Of a DNA stretch of 64,000 bases, positions 38,601 through 49,107 are shown one piece after another. Source of the stretch: Paenibacillus psychroresistens (lineage in GTDB: Bacteria > Bacillota > Bacilli > Paenibacillales > NBRC-103111). Numbering within the stretch: the stretch's first letter is position 1; each line of letters opens with the position of its first letter. The stretch is from positions 3,386,001 through 3,450,000 of the forward strand of contig NZ_CP034235.1 in assembly GCF_009728935.1 (NCBI RefSeq). Direction: 5' to 3'. Under the pieces are notes generated by a model. It was not told the origin of the DNA. It saw nothing but the letters and a program-made list of their open reading frames with translations, and ran no database searches. Position numbers and translations under genes: made by a program.

Positions 38601-41239
38601 GTGAATTCGTCGCGTTGTATGAAGGACAAACTCTGCCTGAACTGCGGATCCAGTATAAGGATTATGCGGTATGGCAGCAGAATTTTCTACAACAGGAGAA
38701 GATGCAGCAGCAAGAAAACCATTGGCTAAGCAAATTTACTGATGAAATTCCGGTTTTGAATTTACCGCTCGACTATGCAAGGCCAGTGTTGCAAAGCTAT
38801 GCAGGAGAACGGCTCCCCTTCCTGTTGGACAAACCGCTGCTAGAAGGCTTAAAACGTCTGGCCGCTCAAACAGGGAGCACGCTATATATGGTTCTATTAG
38901 CCGCATACAATGTGCTGCTGTACAAGTATACCGGACAGGAAGACATAGTGGTTGGATCCCCCATTGCCGGAAGAAATCATGCCGATATTGAATCCATGGT
39001 TGGCTTGTTTGTAAACACATTGGCGATGCGCAATTTCCCATCGCAGGACAAAACGTTTATGCAGCTATTGCAGGAAGTGAAAAGTCATTCCCTTCAGGCG
39101 TTTGCCAATCAGGACTATCCCTTTGAACAGCTGGTAGAGAAGCTGAATCTGCCGAAGGACAGGAGCCGGAATCCGCTATTTGATACGATGTTTAATCTGC
39201 AGAATGTAGACCGATCCGCTTTGGAAATCCAAGGATTAACCTTTACTCCTTACGAATTTGCCCCAGGTGTGGCTAAATTCGATTTAACATTGGAAGCGAC
39301 GGAGTGGTCGGAAGGCATTCACTGTAATTTGGAGTACTGTGTGCGGTTATTCAAGAAAGAAACCATGGAACGGTTAGCTCTTCATTTTTGCCAGATTGTT
39401 CGAGCGGTAGTAGAAAACCCACAACTGCAGTTAGGCGCCATTGAAATATTGTCGCAGGCGGAGAAAGATCAGCTTCTGCAAGAATTCAACGCAACTAAAA
39501 CGTCATTTCCAGAGGAGAAGACCATTCACCAATTGTTTGAGGAACAGGTGGCAAGGACTCCGGAAAATATAGCGGTTGTATTCGGAGAACAGCAATTAAC
39601 CTACGGAGAGCTCAATGATAGATCGAATCAGTTGGCGAGGTTATTGGTTAGCAAAGGGGTCATAGCGGATAGCATCGTGGGCATTATGGTGGAGCGTTCG
39701 TTGGAGATGCTAGTAGGCATACTGGGAATTCTCAAGGCAGGCGGCGCCTATCTGCCACTCGATCCGGACCATCCGCAAGCACGCATCCGCTATATGTTGG
39801 AGGACTCAGGAGCAAAGCTGCTTCTGTTGAATCGCCATTTGCTGCAGCGCGTATCCTTTGCCGGTAATGTGGTTGTGGTGGAAGATGAACAATCCTACCA
39901 TGCAGACGTCTCAAAAGTAGAGCCGACAAGCGGACCCAACCATTTGGCCTATGTAATTTATACATCAGGATCAACGGGTGAACCAAAAGGAGTCATGATT
40001 GAGCATCGTTCGATCGTAAATCTTATCCAAGGGATGTCCGAGAGAATCGACTTTACAACAGGAAAAACGATGTTGTCCCTCACGACGATAGCGTTTGATA
40101 TCTTTGTCCTTGAAACATTATTGTCTTTCAGCAAGGGCATACGTGTGGTCCTTGCGGGAGCCGAGCAGCAGGCTGATCCCCAAGCGATAAGCCAATTAAT
40201 CCTAAGTCAACAGGTAGATATGATTCAGATGACACCATCGCGAGTGCAGTTATTGCTTGATTCTGGTTATGCCTCCTGTTTAAAGCCTTTAAGCGAGATC
40301 TTGATTGGAGGAGAAGCATTTCCTGCCACTCTGCTGGAAAGCTTGCAAAGGAGCACGAAAGCTCGTTTATACAATGTATATGGACCTACGGAAACAACGG
40401 TGTGGTCATCCGTAGAGGAGGAAACAAACACTCACGAAGTACGCATTGGCAAACCTATTGCAAATACGCAATTGTACATTATGAACAAACACACGCAATT
40501 GCAGCCGATTGGCATTGCCGGGGAGCTGTATATTGCCGGGGCAGGACTGGCAAGAGGGTATTTAAACCGTATGGAGCTGACCGCGGAGAAGTTTGTGGAA
40601 AACCCATTTATAGCAGGGGAGCGAATGTACAGAACAGGGGACTTGGCTCGCAGGCTACCCGATGGAAATATCGAATATCTGGGACGAATGGATCAGCAGG
40701 TGAAAATCCGCGGTTACCGAATTGAGCTTGGGGAAGTGGAAGCGAAACTCTTGAAGGTGGAGTTCGTACAAGCAGCGGCAGTTATAGCGCGTGAAGACGA
40801 AAACCGTAATCTGTATTTGTGCGCTTACTTTATGGCAGATACACCACTTGCAGTAGGTGAACTGAGAGGAGCGCTGACTCAAGTGCTGCCTGTTTACATG
40901 ATCCCGACATTTTTCATGCAAGTAGAGGAAATGCCGCTCAATGCAAATGGGAAGATAGACCGCAAAGCTTTGCCGGAGCCTCAGGGAAGCATGCAAACCG
41001 GAACGGAATATATGGCTCCCCGCAATTCAATGGAAGAGCTATTGGTACAAATATGGAAGGAAGTATTGAAAGCCGATCAGGTAGGCATTAATGACGATTT
41101 CTTCGAATTAGGCGGACATTCTTTACTTGCAATTAAATTGGAGGTAGCCATGGAGGAATATGGTATTTCTATAGATGGAACAAGTATCTATGAGCATAGT
41201 ACGATTAAGGCAATGGCATCGTTTATCGAAAGATTATGA
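22895..41239 (+). CDS. NRPS2: giant synthetase, half-C/A-T/(C-A-T)x5, predicted Thr-Ser-Thr-Cys-Gly-Gly, no thioesterase
   Basis: This is a 6114-aa synthetase. Approximate residue starts are: half C 1-250; A1 255; T1 768 (GGDSI); C2 880 (HHAILDGWS); A2 1328; T2 1848; C3 1931 (HHIISDG); A3 2371; T3 2886 (GGDSI); C4 2995 (HHAILDGWS); A4 3451; T4 3968; C5 4061 (HHIITDG); A5 4495; T5 5005; C6 5095; A6 5531; T6 6038 to the end. Codes read as DFWNIGMVHK Thr (A1, A3), DVWHFSLVDK Ser (A2), DLYNFSLVWK Cys (A4) and DILQLGVVWK, closest to Gly (A5, A6). The C domain before the Cys module is an ordinary condensation domain, not a heterocyclase. The protein ends just after the last carrier (GGHSLLA...ASFIERL), with no thioesterase or reductase. 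AAAGGGGGA precedes the ATG, 29 bp after NRPS1. Confidence 0.95.
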   Translation: MIDKYTQNLMMSSGRFEKEKEYWLNKLNGTYTFASLPADFSYPSNVNYNLESINCILPSKVSEKMLSISNHSNQGLFIILLACVAGIVDRYTGNQDVVFGMPVFKQQADENLLLKDHILPLRVQLDTCKSFIDLLTHINLIIIEANDNQNILLSKIAEILNIHLNTKIWVTLDNIHETECIENTWADLVFMFSRTDQEITLNLKYNSGLYKKETINRIILHFNNYLNAVMTQPNTDLLQIDIVSIEEKKRIYDFFNTSQTSFPRNMTIHQAFENQVNKTPDSIAIVYKEQQLTYQELNERANQLAYLLRAKGIETDSIVGLVVERSLEMIVGILGILKAGGAYLPIDPDYPQERIAFMLADSGAKVVVAPQPLMKRIAYAGEWIDVADPTVWKGRSDNLPSLTCPDDLAYIIYTSGTTGKPKGVMIEHRNVIRLLFNDQMPFDFKANDVWTLFHSFCFDFSVWEMYGALLYGGTLIIVAKEVAQDPKQFVQLLKKEQVTILNQTPTAFYSLMQEALATANKELNVRNLIFGGEALSVAKLRGWRERYPETKLINMYGITETTVHVTYKEITDREMEANLKDIGKAIPTLTTYILNHTGNLMPIGVAGELFVGGEGVARGYLNRPELTAEKFVANPFEPGKRMYRTGDLAKWLPDGNLEYVGRIDHQVKIRGHRIELGEIEYRLELHALIRESVVLAKEDEDGQLYLCAYLVGDQALTVAALRNYLSQELPDYMIPTHFVQLEKMPVTANGKLDKQSLPEPSGYRVTGTLFEEPQNEFERQLAEIWQDVLGVDPIGVLDPFFDLGGDSIKSIRLVSAINKRFEWNIQIRELYQYPTIRFLAAFMQQRTEQAVDHEQQHAVEIELIRLKQDILENPSYKSKLPLDMEDLYPMSDIAQGMIFHSLRFPEEAMYHDQFVYQVKDLSFSAETLNQALSFMVAKHPILRTSFHVEEYGQPIQIVHYAGKAVIDELNLSHLKPDEQESEITVFLSEDRKQPFRLHAAPLWRMKLIPLNADHVCICWIFHHAILDGWSVASFMTELVNVYFRMKAGESVEVVPLKSSYREFIAEQMAIKNKPEMIQYWKEELKDYKRLELPVYAKENNKGSMVTFPLELDFIKALRKVAQQCDTSLKTLCFTAYLYTIHMISYGNDLVVGSVENSRPVCEDGEKILGCHLNTVPFRMVIGAEMSWHDLIKKVQAKQVELKLFGRLSLFEIVKGIGESAHDGNPILDTLFNYVDFHIYNQVERKEIAENLLVVDGYEKTNTLLDFTVSTTLNQGSIVLKTVMEEKMANQLMQYYTRILQIFVSGTITQPINKTSILSSEESKQLLVDFNTTEATYPQEKTIHQVFEEQVERSPHHVAVVFREQQLTYQELNERANQLARVIRAKGVQADSIVGIMVDRSIEMIVGILGILKAGGAYLPIDPEYPQERIAFMLEDSGSDILLTQHKFNLKISFKQETLFIDNENLYRGESANLEAVTKSNHLAYVLYTSGTTGKPKGVMIEHHSVANRLHWMQEQYPLQANDVIMQKTPITFDVSVWELFWWSWTGASVYFLGSDEEKDPQLIIRAIEKHNITVLHFVPSMLNAFLNHIEQTKQTANIISLRQVFASGEALSPLAVRTFNRLIQQWNGTKLFNLYGPTEATVDVSHYDCSTSISLEIVPIGKPIYNTRLYIVDLNFKLLPVGVGGELCIAGKGLARGYLNRPELTAEKFIDNPFEHEQRMYRTGDLARWLPDGNIEYLGRIDHQVKIRGFRVELGEVEAALNAYESIQETAVIAREEEDNSKYVCAYFTASEQLNINELKSYLSGVLPKYMIPLFFVQMEQMPLTPNGKLNRKKLPAPEGYININTVYESPRNTLEAALVNIWQGVLGVQRMGIADDFFEQGGHSLKATTLISRIHKEMNVEVPLKEVFLRPTVKAMGAYILGLKTSAYAAIEPIPAQAFYPVSSAQKRLFILDQIEGTQTSYNMPGVLAMEGHLDRARLIAAFEALIQRHESLRTSFEWKEGEPIQRVHPHVEFRMDVREAEEGQIEAIVKEFIRSFDLSQAPLLRVGLLQLDAERHILLYDMHHIISDGMSMSVIIREFAALYAGEELPALRIQYKDYAAWQHALFLGEGMKQQEAYWLTTFAGELPILNLPTDYPRPPIQSFEGNRVDFTIGKEEKERLYRLMAETGTTLYMVLLAVYSVLLSKYSGQEDIIVGSPIAGRSHADLEPMIGMFVNTLPMRNQAEGHKTFEAFLQEVKENALQAYANQDYPFEEMVEKLALRRDMSRNPLFDTLFVLQNTDRSDIQMENITLNPYEFENKVTKFDLTLSVAEEAEEIHCQLEYSSRLFKMDTIERLTGHFRHMLEEVSENRTQPLSQLALLTLQESEKILKEFNDTGANYPQEKLIHELFEEQTSKTPDNIAVVFLDKKISYSELNERANQLARVLVAKGVKAESIVGIMVERSLEMIVGMLGILKAGGAYLPIDPEHPQDRIDFILKDSGAYLLATQQKFSGKASIAGEILFIDDENLFKGECANLGIAAKSNELAYVLYTSGTTGRPKGVMIEHHNVVRLLLNDRSLFDFNESDVWTLFHSYCFDFSVWEMYGALLFGGRLIVISRQVAQDTQQLLQVLKKEKVTVLNQTPSSFNNLIYLELKKNEAELLLRYVIFGGEALRPAMLKQWKEKYTRTKLINMYGITETTVHVTYKEITDTEIESNASNIGKPIPTLHCYILDQQLMLVPIGVVGELFIAGEGVARGYLNNERLTSERFLQNPYEPSERLYRSGDLAKWTGNGDIEYFGRIDHQVKVRGHRIELGEIENRLLQVEQIRECIVIDCKDDSGSTDLIAYFSANQKIPIGRLKQQLLLELPEYMIPAFFVQLENMPLTGNGKIDRKTLPQPGRTSESDNGYSAPNTESQQIMTAVWMEVLRRERVGIHDNFFAMGGDSIKVIRLISQLNARFNTTIAVMEFFKYPTIDELSHWLEHHHPQAGDDRRDGMALIEAMKLRILDESIDSPLPEDVEDYYPLSGIQQSMVFYSMLKPDEPIYHDQFYYLLEFSRFDWSVLQQAISILSRKNSILRTTMHLQSFSEPLQMIHRLLLPVLELEDISASSQEEQEWFIRQYMYKDINDKFKFNGDLLWRLGIFQLTDREVCFVLSFHHAILDGWSVATFNKELVEIYGCLLREETFEIVPHKASYKDYVAIQQFHKSSAETKHFWTKYLAGYTRNKLPFNAAGKQVRKDKAVFIYQSQLEPSLLQSLDELTRQYGCTLKEICFSAYLFMMHILTTENDLVTGLVTHDRPAMEDGEKILGCFLNTLPFRIAIDRQLSGLEFLEQVQKQLQDVFIHNMQLVDISNQIGESKHHGINPLFDAIFNFTDFHVLEGIDIQTTIRSSNRKIQLESSEMTNTLFDLEVSRAQNHLSIQIKYAKNYFYDEEIATAYGLYLRVLQHLAESPAKLLQEMPLLLEAESDRILYGFNKTQVKYASTQTLHQLFEAQTERTPNQTALTMDGESLSYGALNKKANQVARMLCASGVKKGNSIGLIAERGFEMIIGMFAILKVGAAYVPIDPEYPLERQTYILKNAEITALLTDREYGLQFETNLKLNEDQYAGYAEGNLNIPVSAQELAYIIYTSGSTGVPKGVMIKHHSAVNLVTWVNKRFEVGGQDTLLFITSMCFDLSVYDIFGTLSCGGKIVVARKEQVQNHLELMQLLYKEKVTFWNSVPSTMNHLVNTIGKEDSSFKSLDLRLVFLSGDWIPVTLPEKITHLFPNAQVISLGGATEATVWSNYYLVEKMDEMSSSIPYGNPLDNSYFYILDEHLNAVPFGVAGELYIGGVGVARGYMNDTMKTKEAFLQNPFFNDSAEMIYKTGDLGRMLPSGVMEFLGRKDHQVKIRGFRVELGEIESHLFKHEQVQEAVVVQRQDIEGTPYLCAYVVFDPSVTSQELREYLMDKLPGYMVPSVFVPIDDLPLTSNGKIDRKALPEPENNIRLDNVYEEPSNPIEEKLLEIWQFVLSIVQIGVNDHFFELGGHSLLVTSMALKINQVFQVDVPLQVIFNSPTIRELSLFIQQAERSGYSQIELTEERTYYPVSSAQQRMFILHQFEKEGLQYNTPAVLTIEGYLNTERLATAFQGLVERHEILRTSVTVKDNVPIQQIEANATVYLKQSSAEDHELKSIITAFVRPFDLLKAPLFRAEVVRITANRHVLLIDMHHIITDGSSTAALIREFVALYEGQTLPELRIQYKDYAVWQQNFLQQEKMQQQENHWLSKFSDEIPVLNLPLDYARPVLQSYAGERLPFLLDKPLLEGLNRLAAQTGSTLYMVLLAAYNVLLYKYTGQEDIVVGSPIAGRNHADIESMVGLFVNTLAMRNFPSQDKTFMQLLQEVKSHSLQAFANQDYPFEQLVEKLNLPKDRSRNPLFDTMFNLQNVDRSALEIQGLTFTPYEFAPGVAKFDLTLEATEWSEGIHCNLEYCVRLFKKETMERLALHFCQIVRAVAENPQLQLGAIEILSQAEKDQLLQEFNATKTSFPEEKTIHQLFEEQAERTPDHIAVVFGEQQLTYGELNERSNQLARLLVSKGVIADSIVGIMVERSLEMLVGILGILKAGGAYLPLDPDHPQARIRYMLEDSGAKLLLLNRHLLQRVSFAGNVVVVEDEQSYHADVSKVESTSGPNHLAYVIYTSGSTGEPKGVMIEHRSIVNLIQGMAERIDFTTGKTMLSLTTIAFDIFVLETLLSFSKGIRVVLAGAEQQADPQAISQLILSQQVDMIQMTPSRVQLLLDSVYASCLKPLSEILIGGEAFPATLLESLQRSTKARLYNVYGPTETTVWSSVEEETNALEVRIGKPIANTQLYIMNKHTQLQPIGIAGELYIAGAGLARGYLNRMELTAEKFVENPFIAGERMYRTGDLARRLPDGNIEYLGRIDQQVKIRGYRIELGEVEAKLLKVEFVQAAAVIAREDENRNLYLCAYFMADTPLAVGELRGALTQVLPVYMIPTFFMQIEEMPLNANGKIDRKALPEPQGSMQTGTEYMAPRNSMEELLVQIWKEVLKADQVGINDDFFELGGHSLLVTSMALKINQLFLIDMPMQVIFNSPTIRELSQFIQKAEQASYSEIECVEERRHYPVSSAQQRMFILHQFEKEGLQYNTPVVLTIEGYLNTERLATAFQGLVERHEILRTSIILVEGVPAQEIHAEALITLNQWKASEYELKSIIKDFVRPFDLLKAPLFRAEVVRITANYHVLLIDMHHIITDGSSTAALIREFVALYEGQTLPELRIQYKDYAVWQQNFLQQEKMQQQENHWLSKFTDEIPVLNLPLDYARPVLQSYAGERLPFLLDKPLLEGLKRLAAQTGSTLYMVLLAAYNVLLYKYTGQEDIVVGSPIAGRNHADIESMVGLFVNTLAMRNFPSQDKTFMQLLQEVKSHSLQAFANQDYPFEQLVEKLNLPKDRSRNPLFDTMFNLQNVDRSALEIQGLTFTPYEFAPGVAKFDLTLEATEWSEGIHCNLEYCVRLFKKETMERLALHFCQIVRAVVENPQLQLGAIEILSQAEKDQLLQEFNATKTSFPEEKTIHQLFEEQVARTPENIAVVFGEQQLTYGELNDRSNQLARLLVSKGVIADSIVGIMVERSLEMLVGILGILKAGGAYLPLDPDHPQARIRYMLEDSGAKLLLLNRHLLQRVSFAGNVVVVEDEQSYHADVSKVEPTSGPNHLAYVIYTSGSTGEPKGVMIEHRSIVNLIQGMSERIDFTTGKTMLSLTTIAFDIFVLETLLSFSKGIRVVLAGAEQQADPQAISQLILSQQVDMIQMTPSRVQLLLDSGYASCLKPLSEILIGGEAFPATLLESLQRSTKARLYNVYGPTETTVWSSVEEETNTHEVRIGKPIANTQLYIMNKHTQLQPIGIAGELYIAGAGLARGYLNRMELTAEKFVENPFIAGERMYRTGDLARRLPDGNIEYLGRMDQQVKIRGYRIELGEVEAKLLKVEFVQAAAVIAREDENRNLYLCAYFMADTPLAVGELRGALTQVLPVYMIPTFFMQVEEMPLNANGKIDRKALPEPQGSMQTGTEYMAPRNSMEELLVQIWKEVLKADQVGINDDFFELGGHSLLAIKLEVAMEEYGISIDGTSIYEHSTIKAMASFIERL
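27224..28454 (+). other. Swapped Ser-specific adenylation core in NRPS2
   Basis: Upstream to 27,223 the DNA is nearly identical to the Val A domain of NRPS1, and from about 28,455 it again matches the NRPS1 carrier and C domain. The 1.23 kb between is unrelated at DNA level and carries the Ser pocket code DVWHFSLVDK. This looks like an exchanged core cassette. Confidence 0.75.
35080..41115 (+). repeat. Tandem duplication of a Gly C-A-T module, period 3,102 bp
   Basis: The C-A-T unit starting near 35,080 recurs immediately at about 38,182 with an offset of 3,102 bp (1,034 codons). Most of the unit is almost identical. Divergence is concentrated in the early part of the C domain (around 38,355-38,470) and in the final carrier after about 41,120. 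Both A domains have the same Gly-like code, so the duplication adds a second Gly. Confidence 0.88.
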
Positions 41240-41256
41240 TCTGGGGGGACAAAATT

Positions 41257-44200
41257 ATGAAAATTTTGGGGATTGGTGGAGGATTGGATCGAATTCATGA
41301 GTACAATTATGAATTCCCCATTGGAATGGCTCATGATAGCGCAGCCGTACTGCTTGTTGATGGAAAAATTGTGGCGGGAATTGAAGAGGAGCGGCTAAAT
41401 AGAATTAAGCATACGAATAAATCCCCTGTGAAATCGATGAGATTCTGCCTGGAACAGGGACAAATAAACATCCGTGAAATTAATAAATTTGCTGTATATG
41501 GCAGTGAAAAATTTATGAACTTTACATTGCAGCAAAACTATCTGGAACATTCCGGCGGGAAATTAGCCTATGAAGATGTGCGTACTCTTGTCCGTGCCAT
41601 GATTCGAAACGAATTCGAATATGATGTAGATCCCAGTCAAATTGTATTTGTCCCTCATCATGTTGCTCATGCAGCAAGCTCTTTTTTCATGTCGGGCTTT
41701 GAAGAAAGCTTGATTATGACCATTGATGGCCAAGGCGATGGTGTGTCCAGTATGCTTTTCCATGGAAATAACAATTCGATGGAGCCTTTAGCTACAGTCT
41801 ATCAATCTGATTCGCTTGGTTTCTTTTATTTAAACGTGATTAAATTTATCGGTTACAGCATGTTTGATGAATACAAGGTAATGGGTCTTGCACCCTATGG
41901 ACAACCTCGGAAATACAAGAGCTTATTTAAGAGGTTTTATAGCTTATTGCCTGAAGGCAGTTATAAGATTCATACAGAGCAAATTCATTTACTTTTTGCT
42001 ATGGGAAGTCCACGAAAGAAGGGGGAGCCTTTTACTCAAGTCCACAAAGACATTGCAGCTTCGCTGCAAGCATCCTTAGAGGAAATTGTCTTTCATTGCT
42101 TAAGCCATTACAAGGAAAAAACAGGTCTCTCCCGGTTATGCTTGGCTGGTGGAGTTGCCCATAACTGTACATTGAATGGGAAAATAGCTTATTCAGCTAT
42201 GTTTGAAGAAGTATTCATCCAGCCTGCAGCCCATGATGCGGGTTCTGTCCTTGGTGCAGCTTTGCAAGTCTATCATACAGAATGCCCGGAAGCACAGAAG
42301 AACAAATTGGAACATGTTTATTGGGGTAAGGATATTGGAACAGATGATAGTGTGGTGAAGGTTTTACAGCAATGGAGCTCATTTATCGAGTTTGAAAAGA
42401 AAGATGATATTGAGGATGTCGCTTCACAATTGATTTCAGAAGGCATGGTATTAGGCTGGGTACAGGGACGCTCTGAGTTCGGTCCAAGGGCACTGGGAAA
42501 TCGCAGTATTATTGCTGATCCCAGACCTGCGGAGAATAAAGAAATTATCAACGCAATGGTGAAGAAAAGAGAAGGATATCGTCCGTTTGCACCTTCCGTT
42601 CTGGAAGAAGAGGCAGGAGAATACTTCGAATTGCCTCCGGGAAATATAGAATTGCTATATATGATACATGTCTTAAAGGTTAAAGAAATCCATCGTCAGC
42701 AGCTCGGTGCTATTACACATATGGATGGTACAGCAAGGGTACAGACGGTTTCCCAAAGAACAAATCCAAGGTACTGGAAGCTAATTCGTTCATTTCAGGA
42801 AAAAACCGGAATTCCGCTTGTCTTAAATACTTCATTTAATAATCATGCAGAGCCCATTATAGATTCAGTGCAGGATGCAATCGTATGTTATTTGACGACA
42901 GGTCTACATTATCTGGTGATAGGAAATTATCTCATTCGAAGAAAACAAACGGATCTAATGGAAGCGTTGAATAATGGTGAAATTATCCCATCTATACCTC
43001 CTCATGTTCGAATCTATAAAACGGATCAATCGGCAGGTTTGGGTCCCTTTATTCCTACCTTTCAAATTGGACACAACTATTCCAAGGAATTCAATAGAAA
43101 GATCTCATCTGGTTTATATCCCTATCTATTGGAGATGGATGGAGCGACCAGCCTAAATAATATCATTCAGAGGATAGGAACCCTTTCTTCAGAGAATCGA
43201 GAATCGATTATGGTCGAGCTTATAAATCTATGGTCTGAGCGAATGATAACTATTACCCCGGCTGTGAAGGTCATTGTGAAGAGAATAATCATTGAGAACA
43301 TTGCTCCCTTTAACGATATCTACTACAAAAGCTGCTTGTACAATTCTTTATTTCCAGCTGTTTTTCATTTTAACAAAAGCATTGCCCCGTTTTTGATCAA
43401 CGATGTTATTGTCTATGATATAACAGAAAGCGTCGAGGGACCCCAATGTTTAATTGAGTATTTGCCTAACAAATCGTTGGAGGAAATGCTTGAGGATGTC
43501 GGTATATCTTATAAAGGGGATCGTTATGCAGATAACTTGTTGAAAAAAGTAATATCTGCCATAAATCAGGGAAGGCCAGTCCTCTTCTGGGTGGATTGCT
43601 TTGATATTTCCATCCGGGCTGATACTTTTCATAAGAAGCATTTGCCCCATACAATCCTAGTTTATGGGTACGATGAAGAAACCCAAATATTGCATATCAT
43701 TGAACACAAACAAAGTGAAAATCTATCTTACGCTAGACGTACTATTCCAATGGCAGATATTCAGAAAGCCTATGATGGATTTCATGAGCACTTTCATAGA
43801 CATAATCCCATAATGGAAACTTATTATGAGTTTTATCTAAAAGCAGGAGCTTCAGCAGGTCAGGAACTTACAACACAAAGTGAATCGAGTCTTTATCTGG
43901 AATTGTTATTAAGGAAGCTTCCCAACATACAGAGTGGATTGGAGAAGCTCAAGCTGTTTCTGGAGTGGTTTTCACAGCAAATTATCGAGAAGCGAACCCC
44001 ATCTATACCCTACACAACTCAACTGCTTGAAAAGCTAAACTCATTGATATCAGCAAAACAGGTTGAGCTATATAAGTTTTCACTTCTATTTCATAATCAC
44101 GAAAACCTTAAATCTTTACTTAAGCAAATTTTAGGGGATTGGGTTGCTATACGCGCAGTTATTGCCAAGTATTATTATTCCAACAAATATAACCCCGAGT

Positions 44201-44307
44201 TGTTTCAAGGTTTACAGGGTAGCTTAAAGCGGATTTATATAAGTGAAATAGAATATTATCAAAAGCTGCACAATTTATCGGAATGGAATGGAGGAAATTC
44301 AAAATGA
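41257..44307 (+). CDS. O-carbamoyltransferase (NodU/CmcH/TobZ family) fused to a papain-like BtrH-type domain
   Basis: The protein is 1016 aa from the preferred ATG at 41,257, which follows GGGGGGA. An in-frame ATG at 41,236 overlaps the NRPS2 stop but lacks a site. Residues up to about 580 form a carbamoyltransferase: HDSAAVLLVDGKIVAGIEEERLNR, MTIDGQGDGVSS, LAGGVAHNCTLNGK, GRSEFGPRALGNRS and PLVLNTSFNN. That family transfers carbamoyl from carbamoyl phosphate to hydroxyl groups through an ATP-dependent carbamoyl-adenylate. Residues from about 600 add a second unit with SCLYNSL (Cys693) and HTILVYGYDEE (His798), matching the Cys and His motifs of the free protein at 49,108 and the BtrH N-terminal/C39-like fold. 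Likely roles are carbamoylation of a Thr or Ser hydroxyl and acyl transfer or release (inference). The fusion is unusual. Confidence 0.85.
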   Translation: MKILGIGGGLDRIHEYNYEFPIGMAHDSAAVLLVDGKIVAGIEEERLNRIKHTNKSPVKSMRFCLEQGQINIREINKFAVYGSEKFMNFTLQQNYLEHSGGKLAYEDVRTLVRAMIRNEFEYDVDPSQIVFVPHHVAHAASSFFMSGFEESLIMTIDGQGDGVSSMLFHGNNNSMEPLATVYQSDSLGFFYLNVIKFIGYSMFDEYKVMGLAPYGQPRKYKSLFKRFYSLLPEGSYKIHTEQIHLLFAMGSPRKKGEPFTQVHKDIAASLQASLEEIVFHCLSHYKEKTGLSRLCLAGGVAHNCTLNGKIAYSAMFEEVFIQPAAHDAGSVLGAALQVYHTECPEAQKNKLEHVYWGKDIGTDDSVVKVLQQWSSFIEFEKKDDIEDVASQLISEGMVLGWVQGRSEFGPRALGNRSIIADPRPAENKEIINAMVKKREGYRPFAPSVLEEEAGEYFELPPGNIELLYMIHVLKVKEIHRQQLGAITHMDGTARVQTVSQRTNPRYWKLIRSFQEKTGIPLVLNTSFNNHAEPIIDSVQDAIVCYLTTGLHYLVIGNYLIRRKQTDLMEALNNGEIIPSIPPHVRIYKTDQSAGLGPFIPTFQIGHNYSKEFNRKISSGLYPYLLEMDGATSLNNIIQRIGTLSSENRESIMVELINLWSERMITITPAVKVIVKRIIIENIAPFNDIYYKSCLYNSLFPAVFHFNKSIAPFLINDVIVYDITESVEGPQCLIEYLPNKSLEEMLEDVGISYKGDRYADNLLKKVISAINQGRPVLFWVDCFDISIRADTFHKKHLPHTILVYGYDEETQILHIIEHKQSENLSYARRTIPMADIQKAYDGFHEHFHRHNPIMETYYEFYLKAGASAGQELTTQSESSLYLELLLRKLPNIQSGLEKLKLFLEWFSQQIIEKRTPSIPYTTQLLEKLNSLISAKQVELYKFSLLFHNHENLKSLLKQILGDWVAIRAVIAKYYYSNKYNPELFQGLQGSLKRIYISEIEYYQKLHNLSEWNGGNSK

Positions 44308-44549
44308 ATTCAGTGGAACAACAATTTATAGATTTGATAAATGCAGAATTAAATGTTGTAATCGATCAAACTCACTTCAAAATGAACTTGGATGACCTTG
44401 GTGTTAATTCATTGGTCTTTGTTCAATTGGTTGTTGCTATAGAGTCGCATTTTGACATCGAATTTGAGAACATTCAATTACTCAATACTAATTTTTCCGA
44501 TGCTAATTCCATAATTCGTTATATAGAAAAAAGGTTAGAGGAGGTTTAA
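44304..44549 (+). CDS. Free-standing acyl/peptidyl carrier protein
   Basis: This 81-aa protein has the phosphopantetheine site at Ser36 in LDDLGVNSLVFVQL and ends ...IIRYIEKRLEEV, the expected last helix. Start ATG 44,304 is chosen because GGAGG lies at 44,290-44,294, nine bases upstream; the in-frame ATG at 44,283 lies before that site. ATG overlaps the preceding TGA (ATGA), so translation is coupled to the carbamoyltransferase fusion. It lies between two BtrH-type proteins. In butirosin biosynthesis, BtrH takes its acyl group from the carrier BtrI, so this carrier may play an equivalent part (inference). The 4'-phosphopantetheine is probably added by the transferase at 50,214. Confidence 0.85.
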   Translation: MNSVEQQFIDLINAELNVVIDQTHFKMNLDDLGVNSLVFVQLVVAIESHFDIEFENIQLLNTNFSDANSIIRYIEKRLEEV

Positions 44550-44550
44550 A

Positions 44551-47500
44551 ATGACTATCCCGGCTCCAATACATAAAGTGTTTCATTCTTTGACTCATGC
44601 CCAGAAACGGGTTTGGTTTACAGAGCAAATTTACCCTGGACAAGCTTTGCATCATTTGGGCGGTGCTGTAATTATCCATGACAAAATTCAACTTGATTTA
44701 TTGGAGCAAGCTATTCATGCTTTAATTCATCGTCATGATGCTTTACGTTTAAAGCTGGAGGTGGTGTCTGGAGAAGTGCAGCAATATGTGGGCACTTATG
44801 AACCACAGATTTTGAAGAAGGTGGATTTTTCAGCGGCGCTTGATCCACAGACAGCTTATGAAGCATGGTTAAACGAGGAATCAAGGATCCCGTTTGTACT
44901 TGAAAATAAGTGGTTATTTGAATTTATCTTGTTTAAATTACAGGATAATAAGAATGGTTATTATGTGAAGCTTCATCATCTAATCTCAGACGGTTGGTCC
45001 ATCCAGATCATGACAGAACAATTGAGGAAATGTTATGAACAGCTAATTTCAGGCCATTCCATTCATTACGAGAAAGCTCCATCTTATATAGAATATATAG
45101 AAAAAGAGAGAGGGTATTTGCATTCAAGCCGTTTTGAGAAAAACAAGACTTTTTGGATGGAGAAGTTTAGGGGAATGCCGGAGGGTCTCTTAGCCGTTAG
45201 CTCTGAAGATTGTTCAGCTAAGAGAAAGTCATTTCTAATGGAACAGGAGTTAACCGAACGACTTCAAAAATTTATATTTAAAAAAGGAGTCTCGCTCAAT
45301 ACTTTTTTCGTTGCATTAATGGCAGTCTATCAACAAAAAATGACAGGTCAGAACGATTTGGTAATAGGAAACCCTGTGTTAAATCGCAGTGGCAGGAGAG
45401 AGCGTGAGATATTTGGCATGTTTACGAGTACGATGCCGCTTAGAATATCATTAGCGGCAGCAAATACGATTTCAGATGTATTAATAACGATGGTGAAGCT
45501 GATTAAAGAATGTATGTTTAATCAAAAATACCCGTATAATTTATTGATAAAGGATCTAAGCAATAATCTAATACCTATTAATGGACTCTTTCAAATTTGT
45601 GTGAATTATTATAATACGAAGCTGCCCACTGAATGGAGTGGAGGTGAAATTGAGAATGTTGAATTTCACAGTGGCAGCCAATTGTATGCCTTGCAGTTGG
45701 TTGTCAAGGAATGGGAAGATTCCGGAAGGATTCAATTGGATTTCGACTACAAGATAAGTCAATATAATGAGAATGAGATCCATGTAATGTTCGATCGACT
45801 TTGTTATCTTCTAGACCAGATAATAAAAGACCCTGATGTACTTTTGTCTCAACTGCAATTGCTCAGTGGGATAGATAGGCAGAAACTTATTTATGACTTT
45901 AATCAAACAGCAAATGAGTATCCAAAGAATACAACCATAATTGAGTTATTTGAAGCTCAAGTAAAACGAAGTCCCTTGAATACAGCGGTAATTTTTGAAA
46001 ATGAACAGCTAACTTACATACAGCTTAATGAAAAAGCCAATCAATTAGCCAGATATTTGCAAAGTATGGGATTTAAAATAAATGATTTTGCTGTAATCGA
46101 AGCCACGCATTCAATGGATGTGATTATTGCGATTCTTGCAATATTGAAAGCTGGAGGTGTTTATATCCCCATTGACCCGGATTATCCGGACGAACGAGTT
46201 AAGTTTATTCTTAAGGACTCACAGGCTTCATTTCTGCTTACTGATAATCCCGAGCGCTGCAAAGATTTTTACCTGGGAATGATTATCCTTATATCTGATA
46301 ACTCCTTATATGCAAGTGCTGCAGCATCCAATATTGGAGTTTATCCTTGCTCCAATGATTTGGTTTATATTATGTATACATCCGGATCAACAGGTAAACC
46401 AAAAGGAGTAATGGTTGAGCAGCGCGGATTGATTAATTACATTTGGTGGGCAGGAAAAACATATATTCAGGATGAGCAAGATACATTCGCTTTATATTCT
46501 TCCCTTGCCTTTGATTTAACGGTTACTTCTATTTTTACCCCGTTACTGTACGGCATTAGAATCATAGTCTATCACGATGGAGGAACCGATAATTTTCTTC
46601 ATAATATTCTGAGGGATTCCAGGGTTACCATCGTCAAATTAACTCCTGCGCATCTTTCCTTAGTAAAGGATTTGGATTTATCGATCTTTGAAGCATCCAA
46701 CATTCGTACGTTTATTATCGGGGGAGATGATTTAAAAGTAACAGTAGCAAGGGAGATTGGGAAGTTATTCCCACAAGGCGTATCTCTATTTAACGAATAT
46801 GGCCCTACAGAAACGGTTGTTGGATGCATGATTTATAAGTATGACATGGATCGTGACTTATCTGGTTCGGTTCCTATTGGAGTTCCTATTGATAATATGC
46901 AAATTTATATTCTAGATTCAAATTTACACCTTTCGCCAATTGGAATTGCCGGGGAGCTGTATATTGCGGGTGACGGAGTAGCACGGGGATATTTAAATCA
47001 ACCCGCTTTGAACAAGGAAAAATTCATCCAGAACCCATTTAACCCAGGATCAATCCTGTATAAATCCGGAGATCTTGCCAGAAGGCGGGAGGGTGGCTGT
47101 GTGGAATATCTCGGGAGAAGCGACAATCAAGTGAAAATTCGGGGTTATCGGATTGAACTCGGGGAAATAGAGAATCAAATTCTAAATGAAGAAGGGATTA
47201 GTGAAGCCATTGTAATAGATCGTACCCACGAACTGGGAAATAAATCTCTCTATGCCTATTTGATTCTTAAAGAAAACAAGACCTTATTGACGGAACAAAG
47301 CATTCGAACGAAGCTGATGAATAAATTGCCAGCTTATATGGTACCTTCTTATATTATTTTTATCGAGCGATTTCCTTTAACCGTCAATGGAAAAATCAAT
47401 CGAGACAAGCTTTCTAATTTGTGGACAGAGAAGCAGCTTTTGCTTCAAACCTTGCCTGAGAATGAGCAGGAGAGAATTCTGCTAATGGTAGTTCAGGAAA

Positions 47501-49077
47501 TACTGCTTGATAGCGAAATTGGAATGAACAGCAATTTATACCACCTCGGTGGTGATTCAATAACTGCTATCCAGATAGCTACCAAGATAAAAAATAAAGG
47601 CTATTCAATAAAAGTCAAAGATATACTTAATTACCCTGTTCTGAAGGAAATGGCAGCAGCTTTAGTAGAGGAGAGTAAGCAGCCCCTGATACCTCAGGAG
47701 ATTTCTGCGGGGCCGATTGAGTTAACACCAATCACAAAATGGTTCTTCTCGCAAAACTTGCCTGAACCGAATTATTATCACCAAACCATATTGCTGAAAA
47801 TTAAACATCCTATTACTCAAAAAGGTTTGAAACTGGTTATGGAAAAGATCATTTGTCACCATGATTCTTTGCGAATAAATTATGATCCATCCAAAGATTT
47901 ACTTTTTTATAATAATCAGCATTTAAATAAGCCGTTTGAAATGGATATTATACATTTAACCCCAGAACCCGCTAAGGTTAACTCAACGATTCTTCATTAT
48001 AGCTGCTTGCTTAAAGCGAGTTTCAATATAACCTCAGATCTGTTAATTAAAGCTTGTTTGTTTGATTTAGGTGAAGAAGCTGGTGTAAGACTTCTGTTGA
48101 GCGCTCATCATTTGGTAATGGATGCAATTTCCTGGAGAATTCTTCTCGAGGATCTGGATAATTCTTTGTCTGCTTGGAAATCGGGGATTGAACATCACCT
48201 TCCAGCCAAAACAACATCCTTGCAGGCTTGGGCATCTGGGTTGCAAGCTTATGCCAAGCAAGTTTCAATTGAAGAAGCAGCATATTGGAAATTACTGGAT
48301 TATTCCAAGAGCGATAGAAATCAAGAGGTCTACACTAATAAAGAAGTCTATACTTTACATTCAACGCAATCATTGATCGCTCTAACTATGGAACAAGCGA
48401 ATAAAGCATATGGCACGGATTTTCAAGATTTACTCCTTGCAGCTTTAGTAATGGTTATTAGAGAATGGTCGAATAATGAAGAAGAAATTGTAGAACTGGA
48501 AGGTCACGGTCGTGAAGAAATATCGTCCCAGATGGATATGACAAGAACGATTGGTTGGTTTACAAGCATCTACCCGGTGAAGGTAGGAGCAAACATTATA
48601 GGTACCTCTTTAAATCATCATATTAAGACGGTTAAAGAACTAATTAGAAGAATTCCTAACAGGGGAATTGGATTTGGAGTTTTAAAATATTTGACTGGAT
48701 TAGAACAGAAGCTAGACTATCAGGCTCCTCCAGCATTTCGGTTAAATTATATTGGAAACGTTGGCCTAGGAATGAATTATAATTTTTTTGACATAGATAC
48801 TACTGAAGATGTTGGGCCAGAAAGCGCTCCATCCAATCCATTAAGCTGTGGAATGGAGCTGAATGTCCTTATTGTAAACGGACAGCTAGAGATCCGCACA
48901 TCCTATTCAATCTCTTTATTTCCCGGAAACAGTGCGATACTATTCCTGTTAAACTTTGAAAAAAGAATTACGGAAATAATAACTCACTGCTTGCAAAAGG
49001 AGGAGGTAGAGTATACTCCAGCTGATTTTGACGGGGCGGATCTGTCACAGTTTGAGTTGGACGAACTATTCAGTTAG
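44551..49077 (+). CDS. NRPS3: C-A-T-E synthetase, predicted acyl-D-Asn initiation module
   Basis: This is a 1508-aa single-module protein. C spans about 1-440 (SLTHAQKRVWFTEQIYPG; HHLISDGWS), A about 447-960 (code DLTKIGEVGK, one change from the Asn code DLTKLGEVGK), T about 969-1050 (LGGDSITA), and E from about 1057 (LTPITKWFF; HHLVMDAISWRI, a slight variant of HHLVVDGVSWRI). The first C domain's LTHAQKR...TE..YPG signature resembles starter C domains that load a fatty acyl group (recalled, not searched). A starter C-A(Asn)-T-E protein is the layout that makes N-acyl-D-Asn prodrug caps in colibactin, zwittermicin and xenocoumacin. No ClbP-like peptidase is visible here. One base separates it from the carrier gene, with GAGGAGG inside that gene. 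Confidence 0.92.
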   Translation: MTIPAPIHKVFHSLTHAQKRVWFTEQIYPGQALHHLGGAVIIHDKIQLDLLEQAIHALIHRHDALRLKLEVVSGEVQQYVGTYEPQILKKVDFSAALDPQTAYEAWLNEESRIPFVLENKWLFEFILFKLQDNKNGYYVKLHHLISDGWSIQIMTEQLRKCYEQLISGHSIHYEKAPSYIEYIEKERGYLHSSRFEKNKTFWMEKFRGMPEGLLAVSSEDCSAKRKSFLMEQELTERLQKFIFKKGVSLNTFFVALMAVYQQKMTGQNDLVIGNPVLNRSGRREREIFGMFTSTMPLRISLAAANTISDVLITMVKLIKECMFNQKYPYNLLIKDLSNNLIPINGLFQICVNYYNTKLPTEWSGGEIENVEFHSGSQLYALQLVVKEWEDSGRIQLDFDYKISQYNENEIHVMFDRLCYLLDQIIKDPDVLLSQLQLLSGIDRQKLIYDFNQTANEYPKNTTIIELFEAQVKRSPLNTAVIFENEQLTYIQLNEKANQLARYLQSMGFKINDFAVIEATHSMDVIIAILAILKAGGVYIPIDPDYPDERVKFILKDSQASFLLTDNPERCKDFYLGMIILISDNSLYASAAASNIGVYPCSNDLVYIMYTSGSTGKPKGVMVEQRGLINYIWWAGKTYIQDEQDTFALYSSLAFDLTVTSIFTPLLYGIRIIVYHDGGTDNFLHNILRDSRVTIVKLTPAHLSLVKDLDLSIFEASNIRTFIIGGDDLKVTVAREIGKLFPQGVSLFNEYGPTETVVGCMIYKYDMDRDLSGSVPIGVPIDNMQIYILDSNLHLSPIGIAGELYIAGDGVARGYLNQPALNKEKFIQNPFNPGSILYKSGDLARRREGGCVEYLGRSDNQVKIRGYRIELGEIENQILNEEGISEAIVIDRTHELGNKSLYAYLILKENKTLLTEQSIRTKLMNKLPAYMVPSYIIFIERFPLTVNGKINRDKLSNLWTEKQLLLQTLPENEQERILLMVVQEILLDSEIGMNSNLYHLGGDSITAIQIATKIKNKGYSIKVKDILNYPVLKEMAAALVEESKQPLIPQEISAGPIELTPITKWFFSQNLPEPNYYHQTILLKIKHPITQKGLKLVMEKIICHHDSLRINYDPSKDLLFYNNQHLNKPFEMDIIHLTPEPAKVNSTILHYSCLLKASFNITSDLLIKACLFDLGEEAGVRLLLSAHHLVMDAISWRILLEDLDNSLSAWKSGIEHHLPAKTTSLQAWASGLQAYAKQVSIEEAAYWKLLDYSKSDRNQEVYTNKEVYTLHSTQSLIALTMEQANKAYGTDFQDLLLAALVMVIREWSNNEEEIVELEGHGREEISSQMDMTRTIGWFTSIYPVKVGANIIGTSLNHHIKTVKELIRRIPNRGIGFGVLKYLTGLEQKLDYQAPPAFRLNYIGNVGLGMNYNFFDIDTTEDVGPESAPSNPLSCGMELNVLIVNGQLEIRTSYSISLFPGNSAILFLLNFEKRITEIITHCLQKEEVEYTPADFDGADLSQFELDELFS

Positions 49078-49107
49078 CGCTAAATATCATTAAGAGGTGG
49101 GATTAAA

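Noticed and set aside
5836..41115. Large direct repeats as a mobile element or CRISPR array
   Set aside because: The repeat units coincide with NRPS domains in frame. No transposase, terminal inverted repeats or short spaced repeats.
41010..41236. Thioesterase at the end of NRPS2
   Set aside because: The protein stops about 40 residues after the last carrier serine. No GxSxG segment follows.
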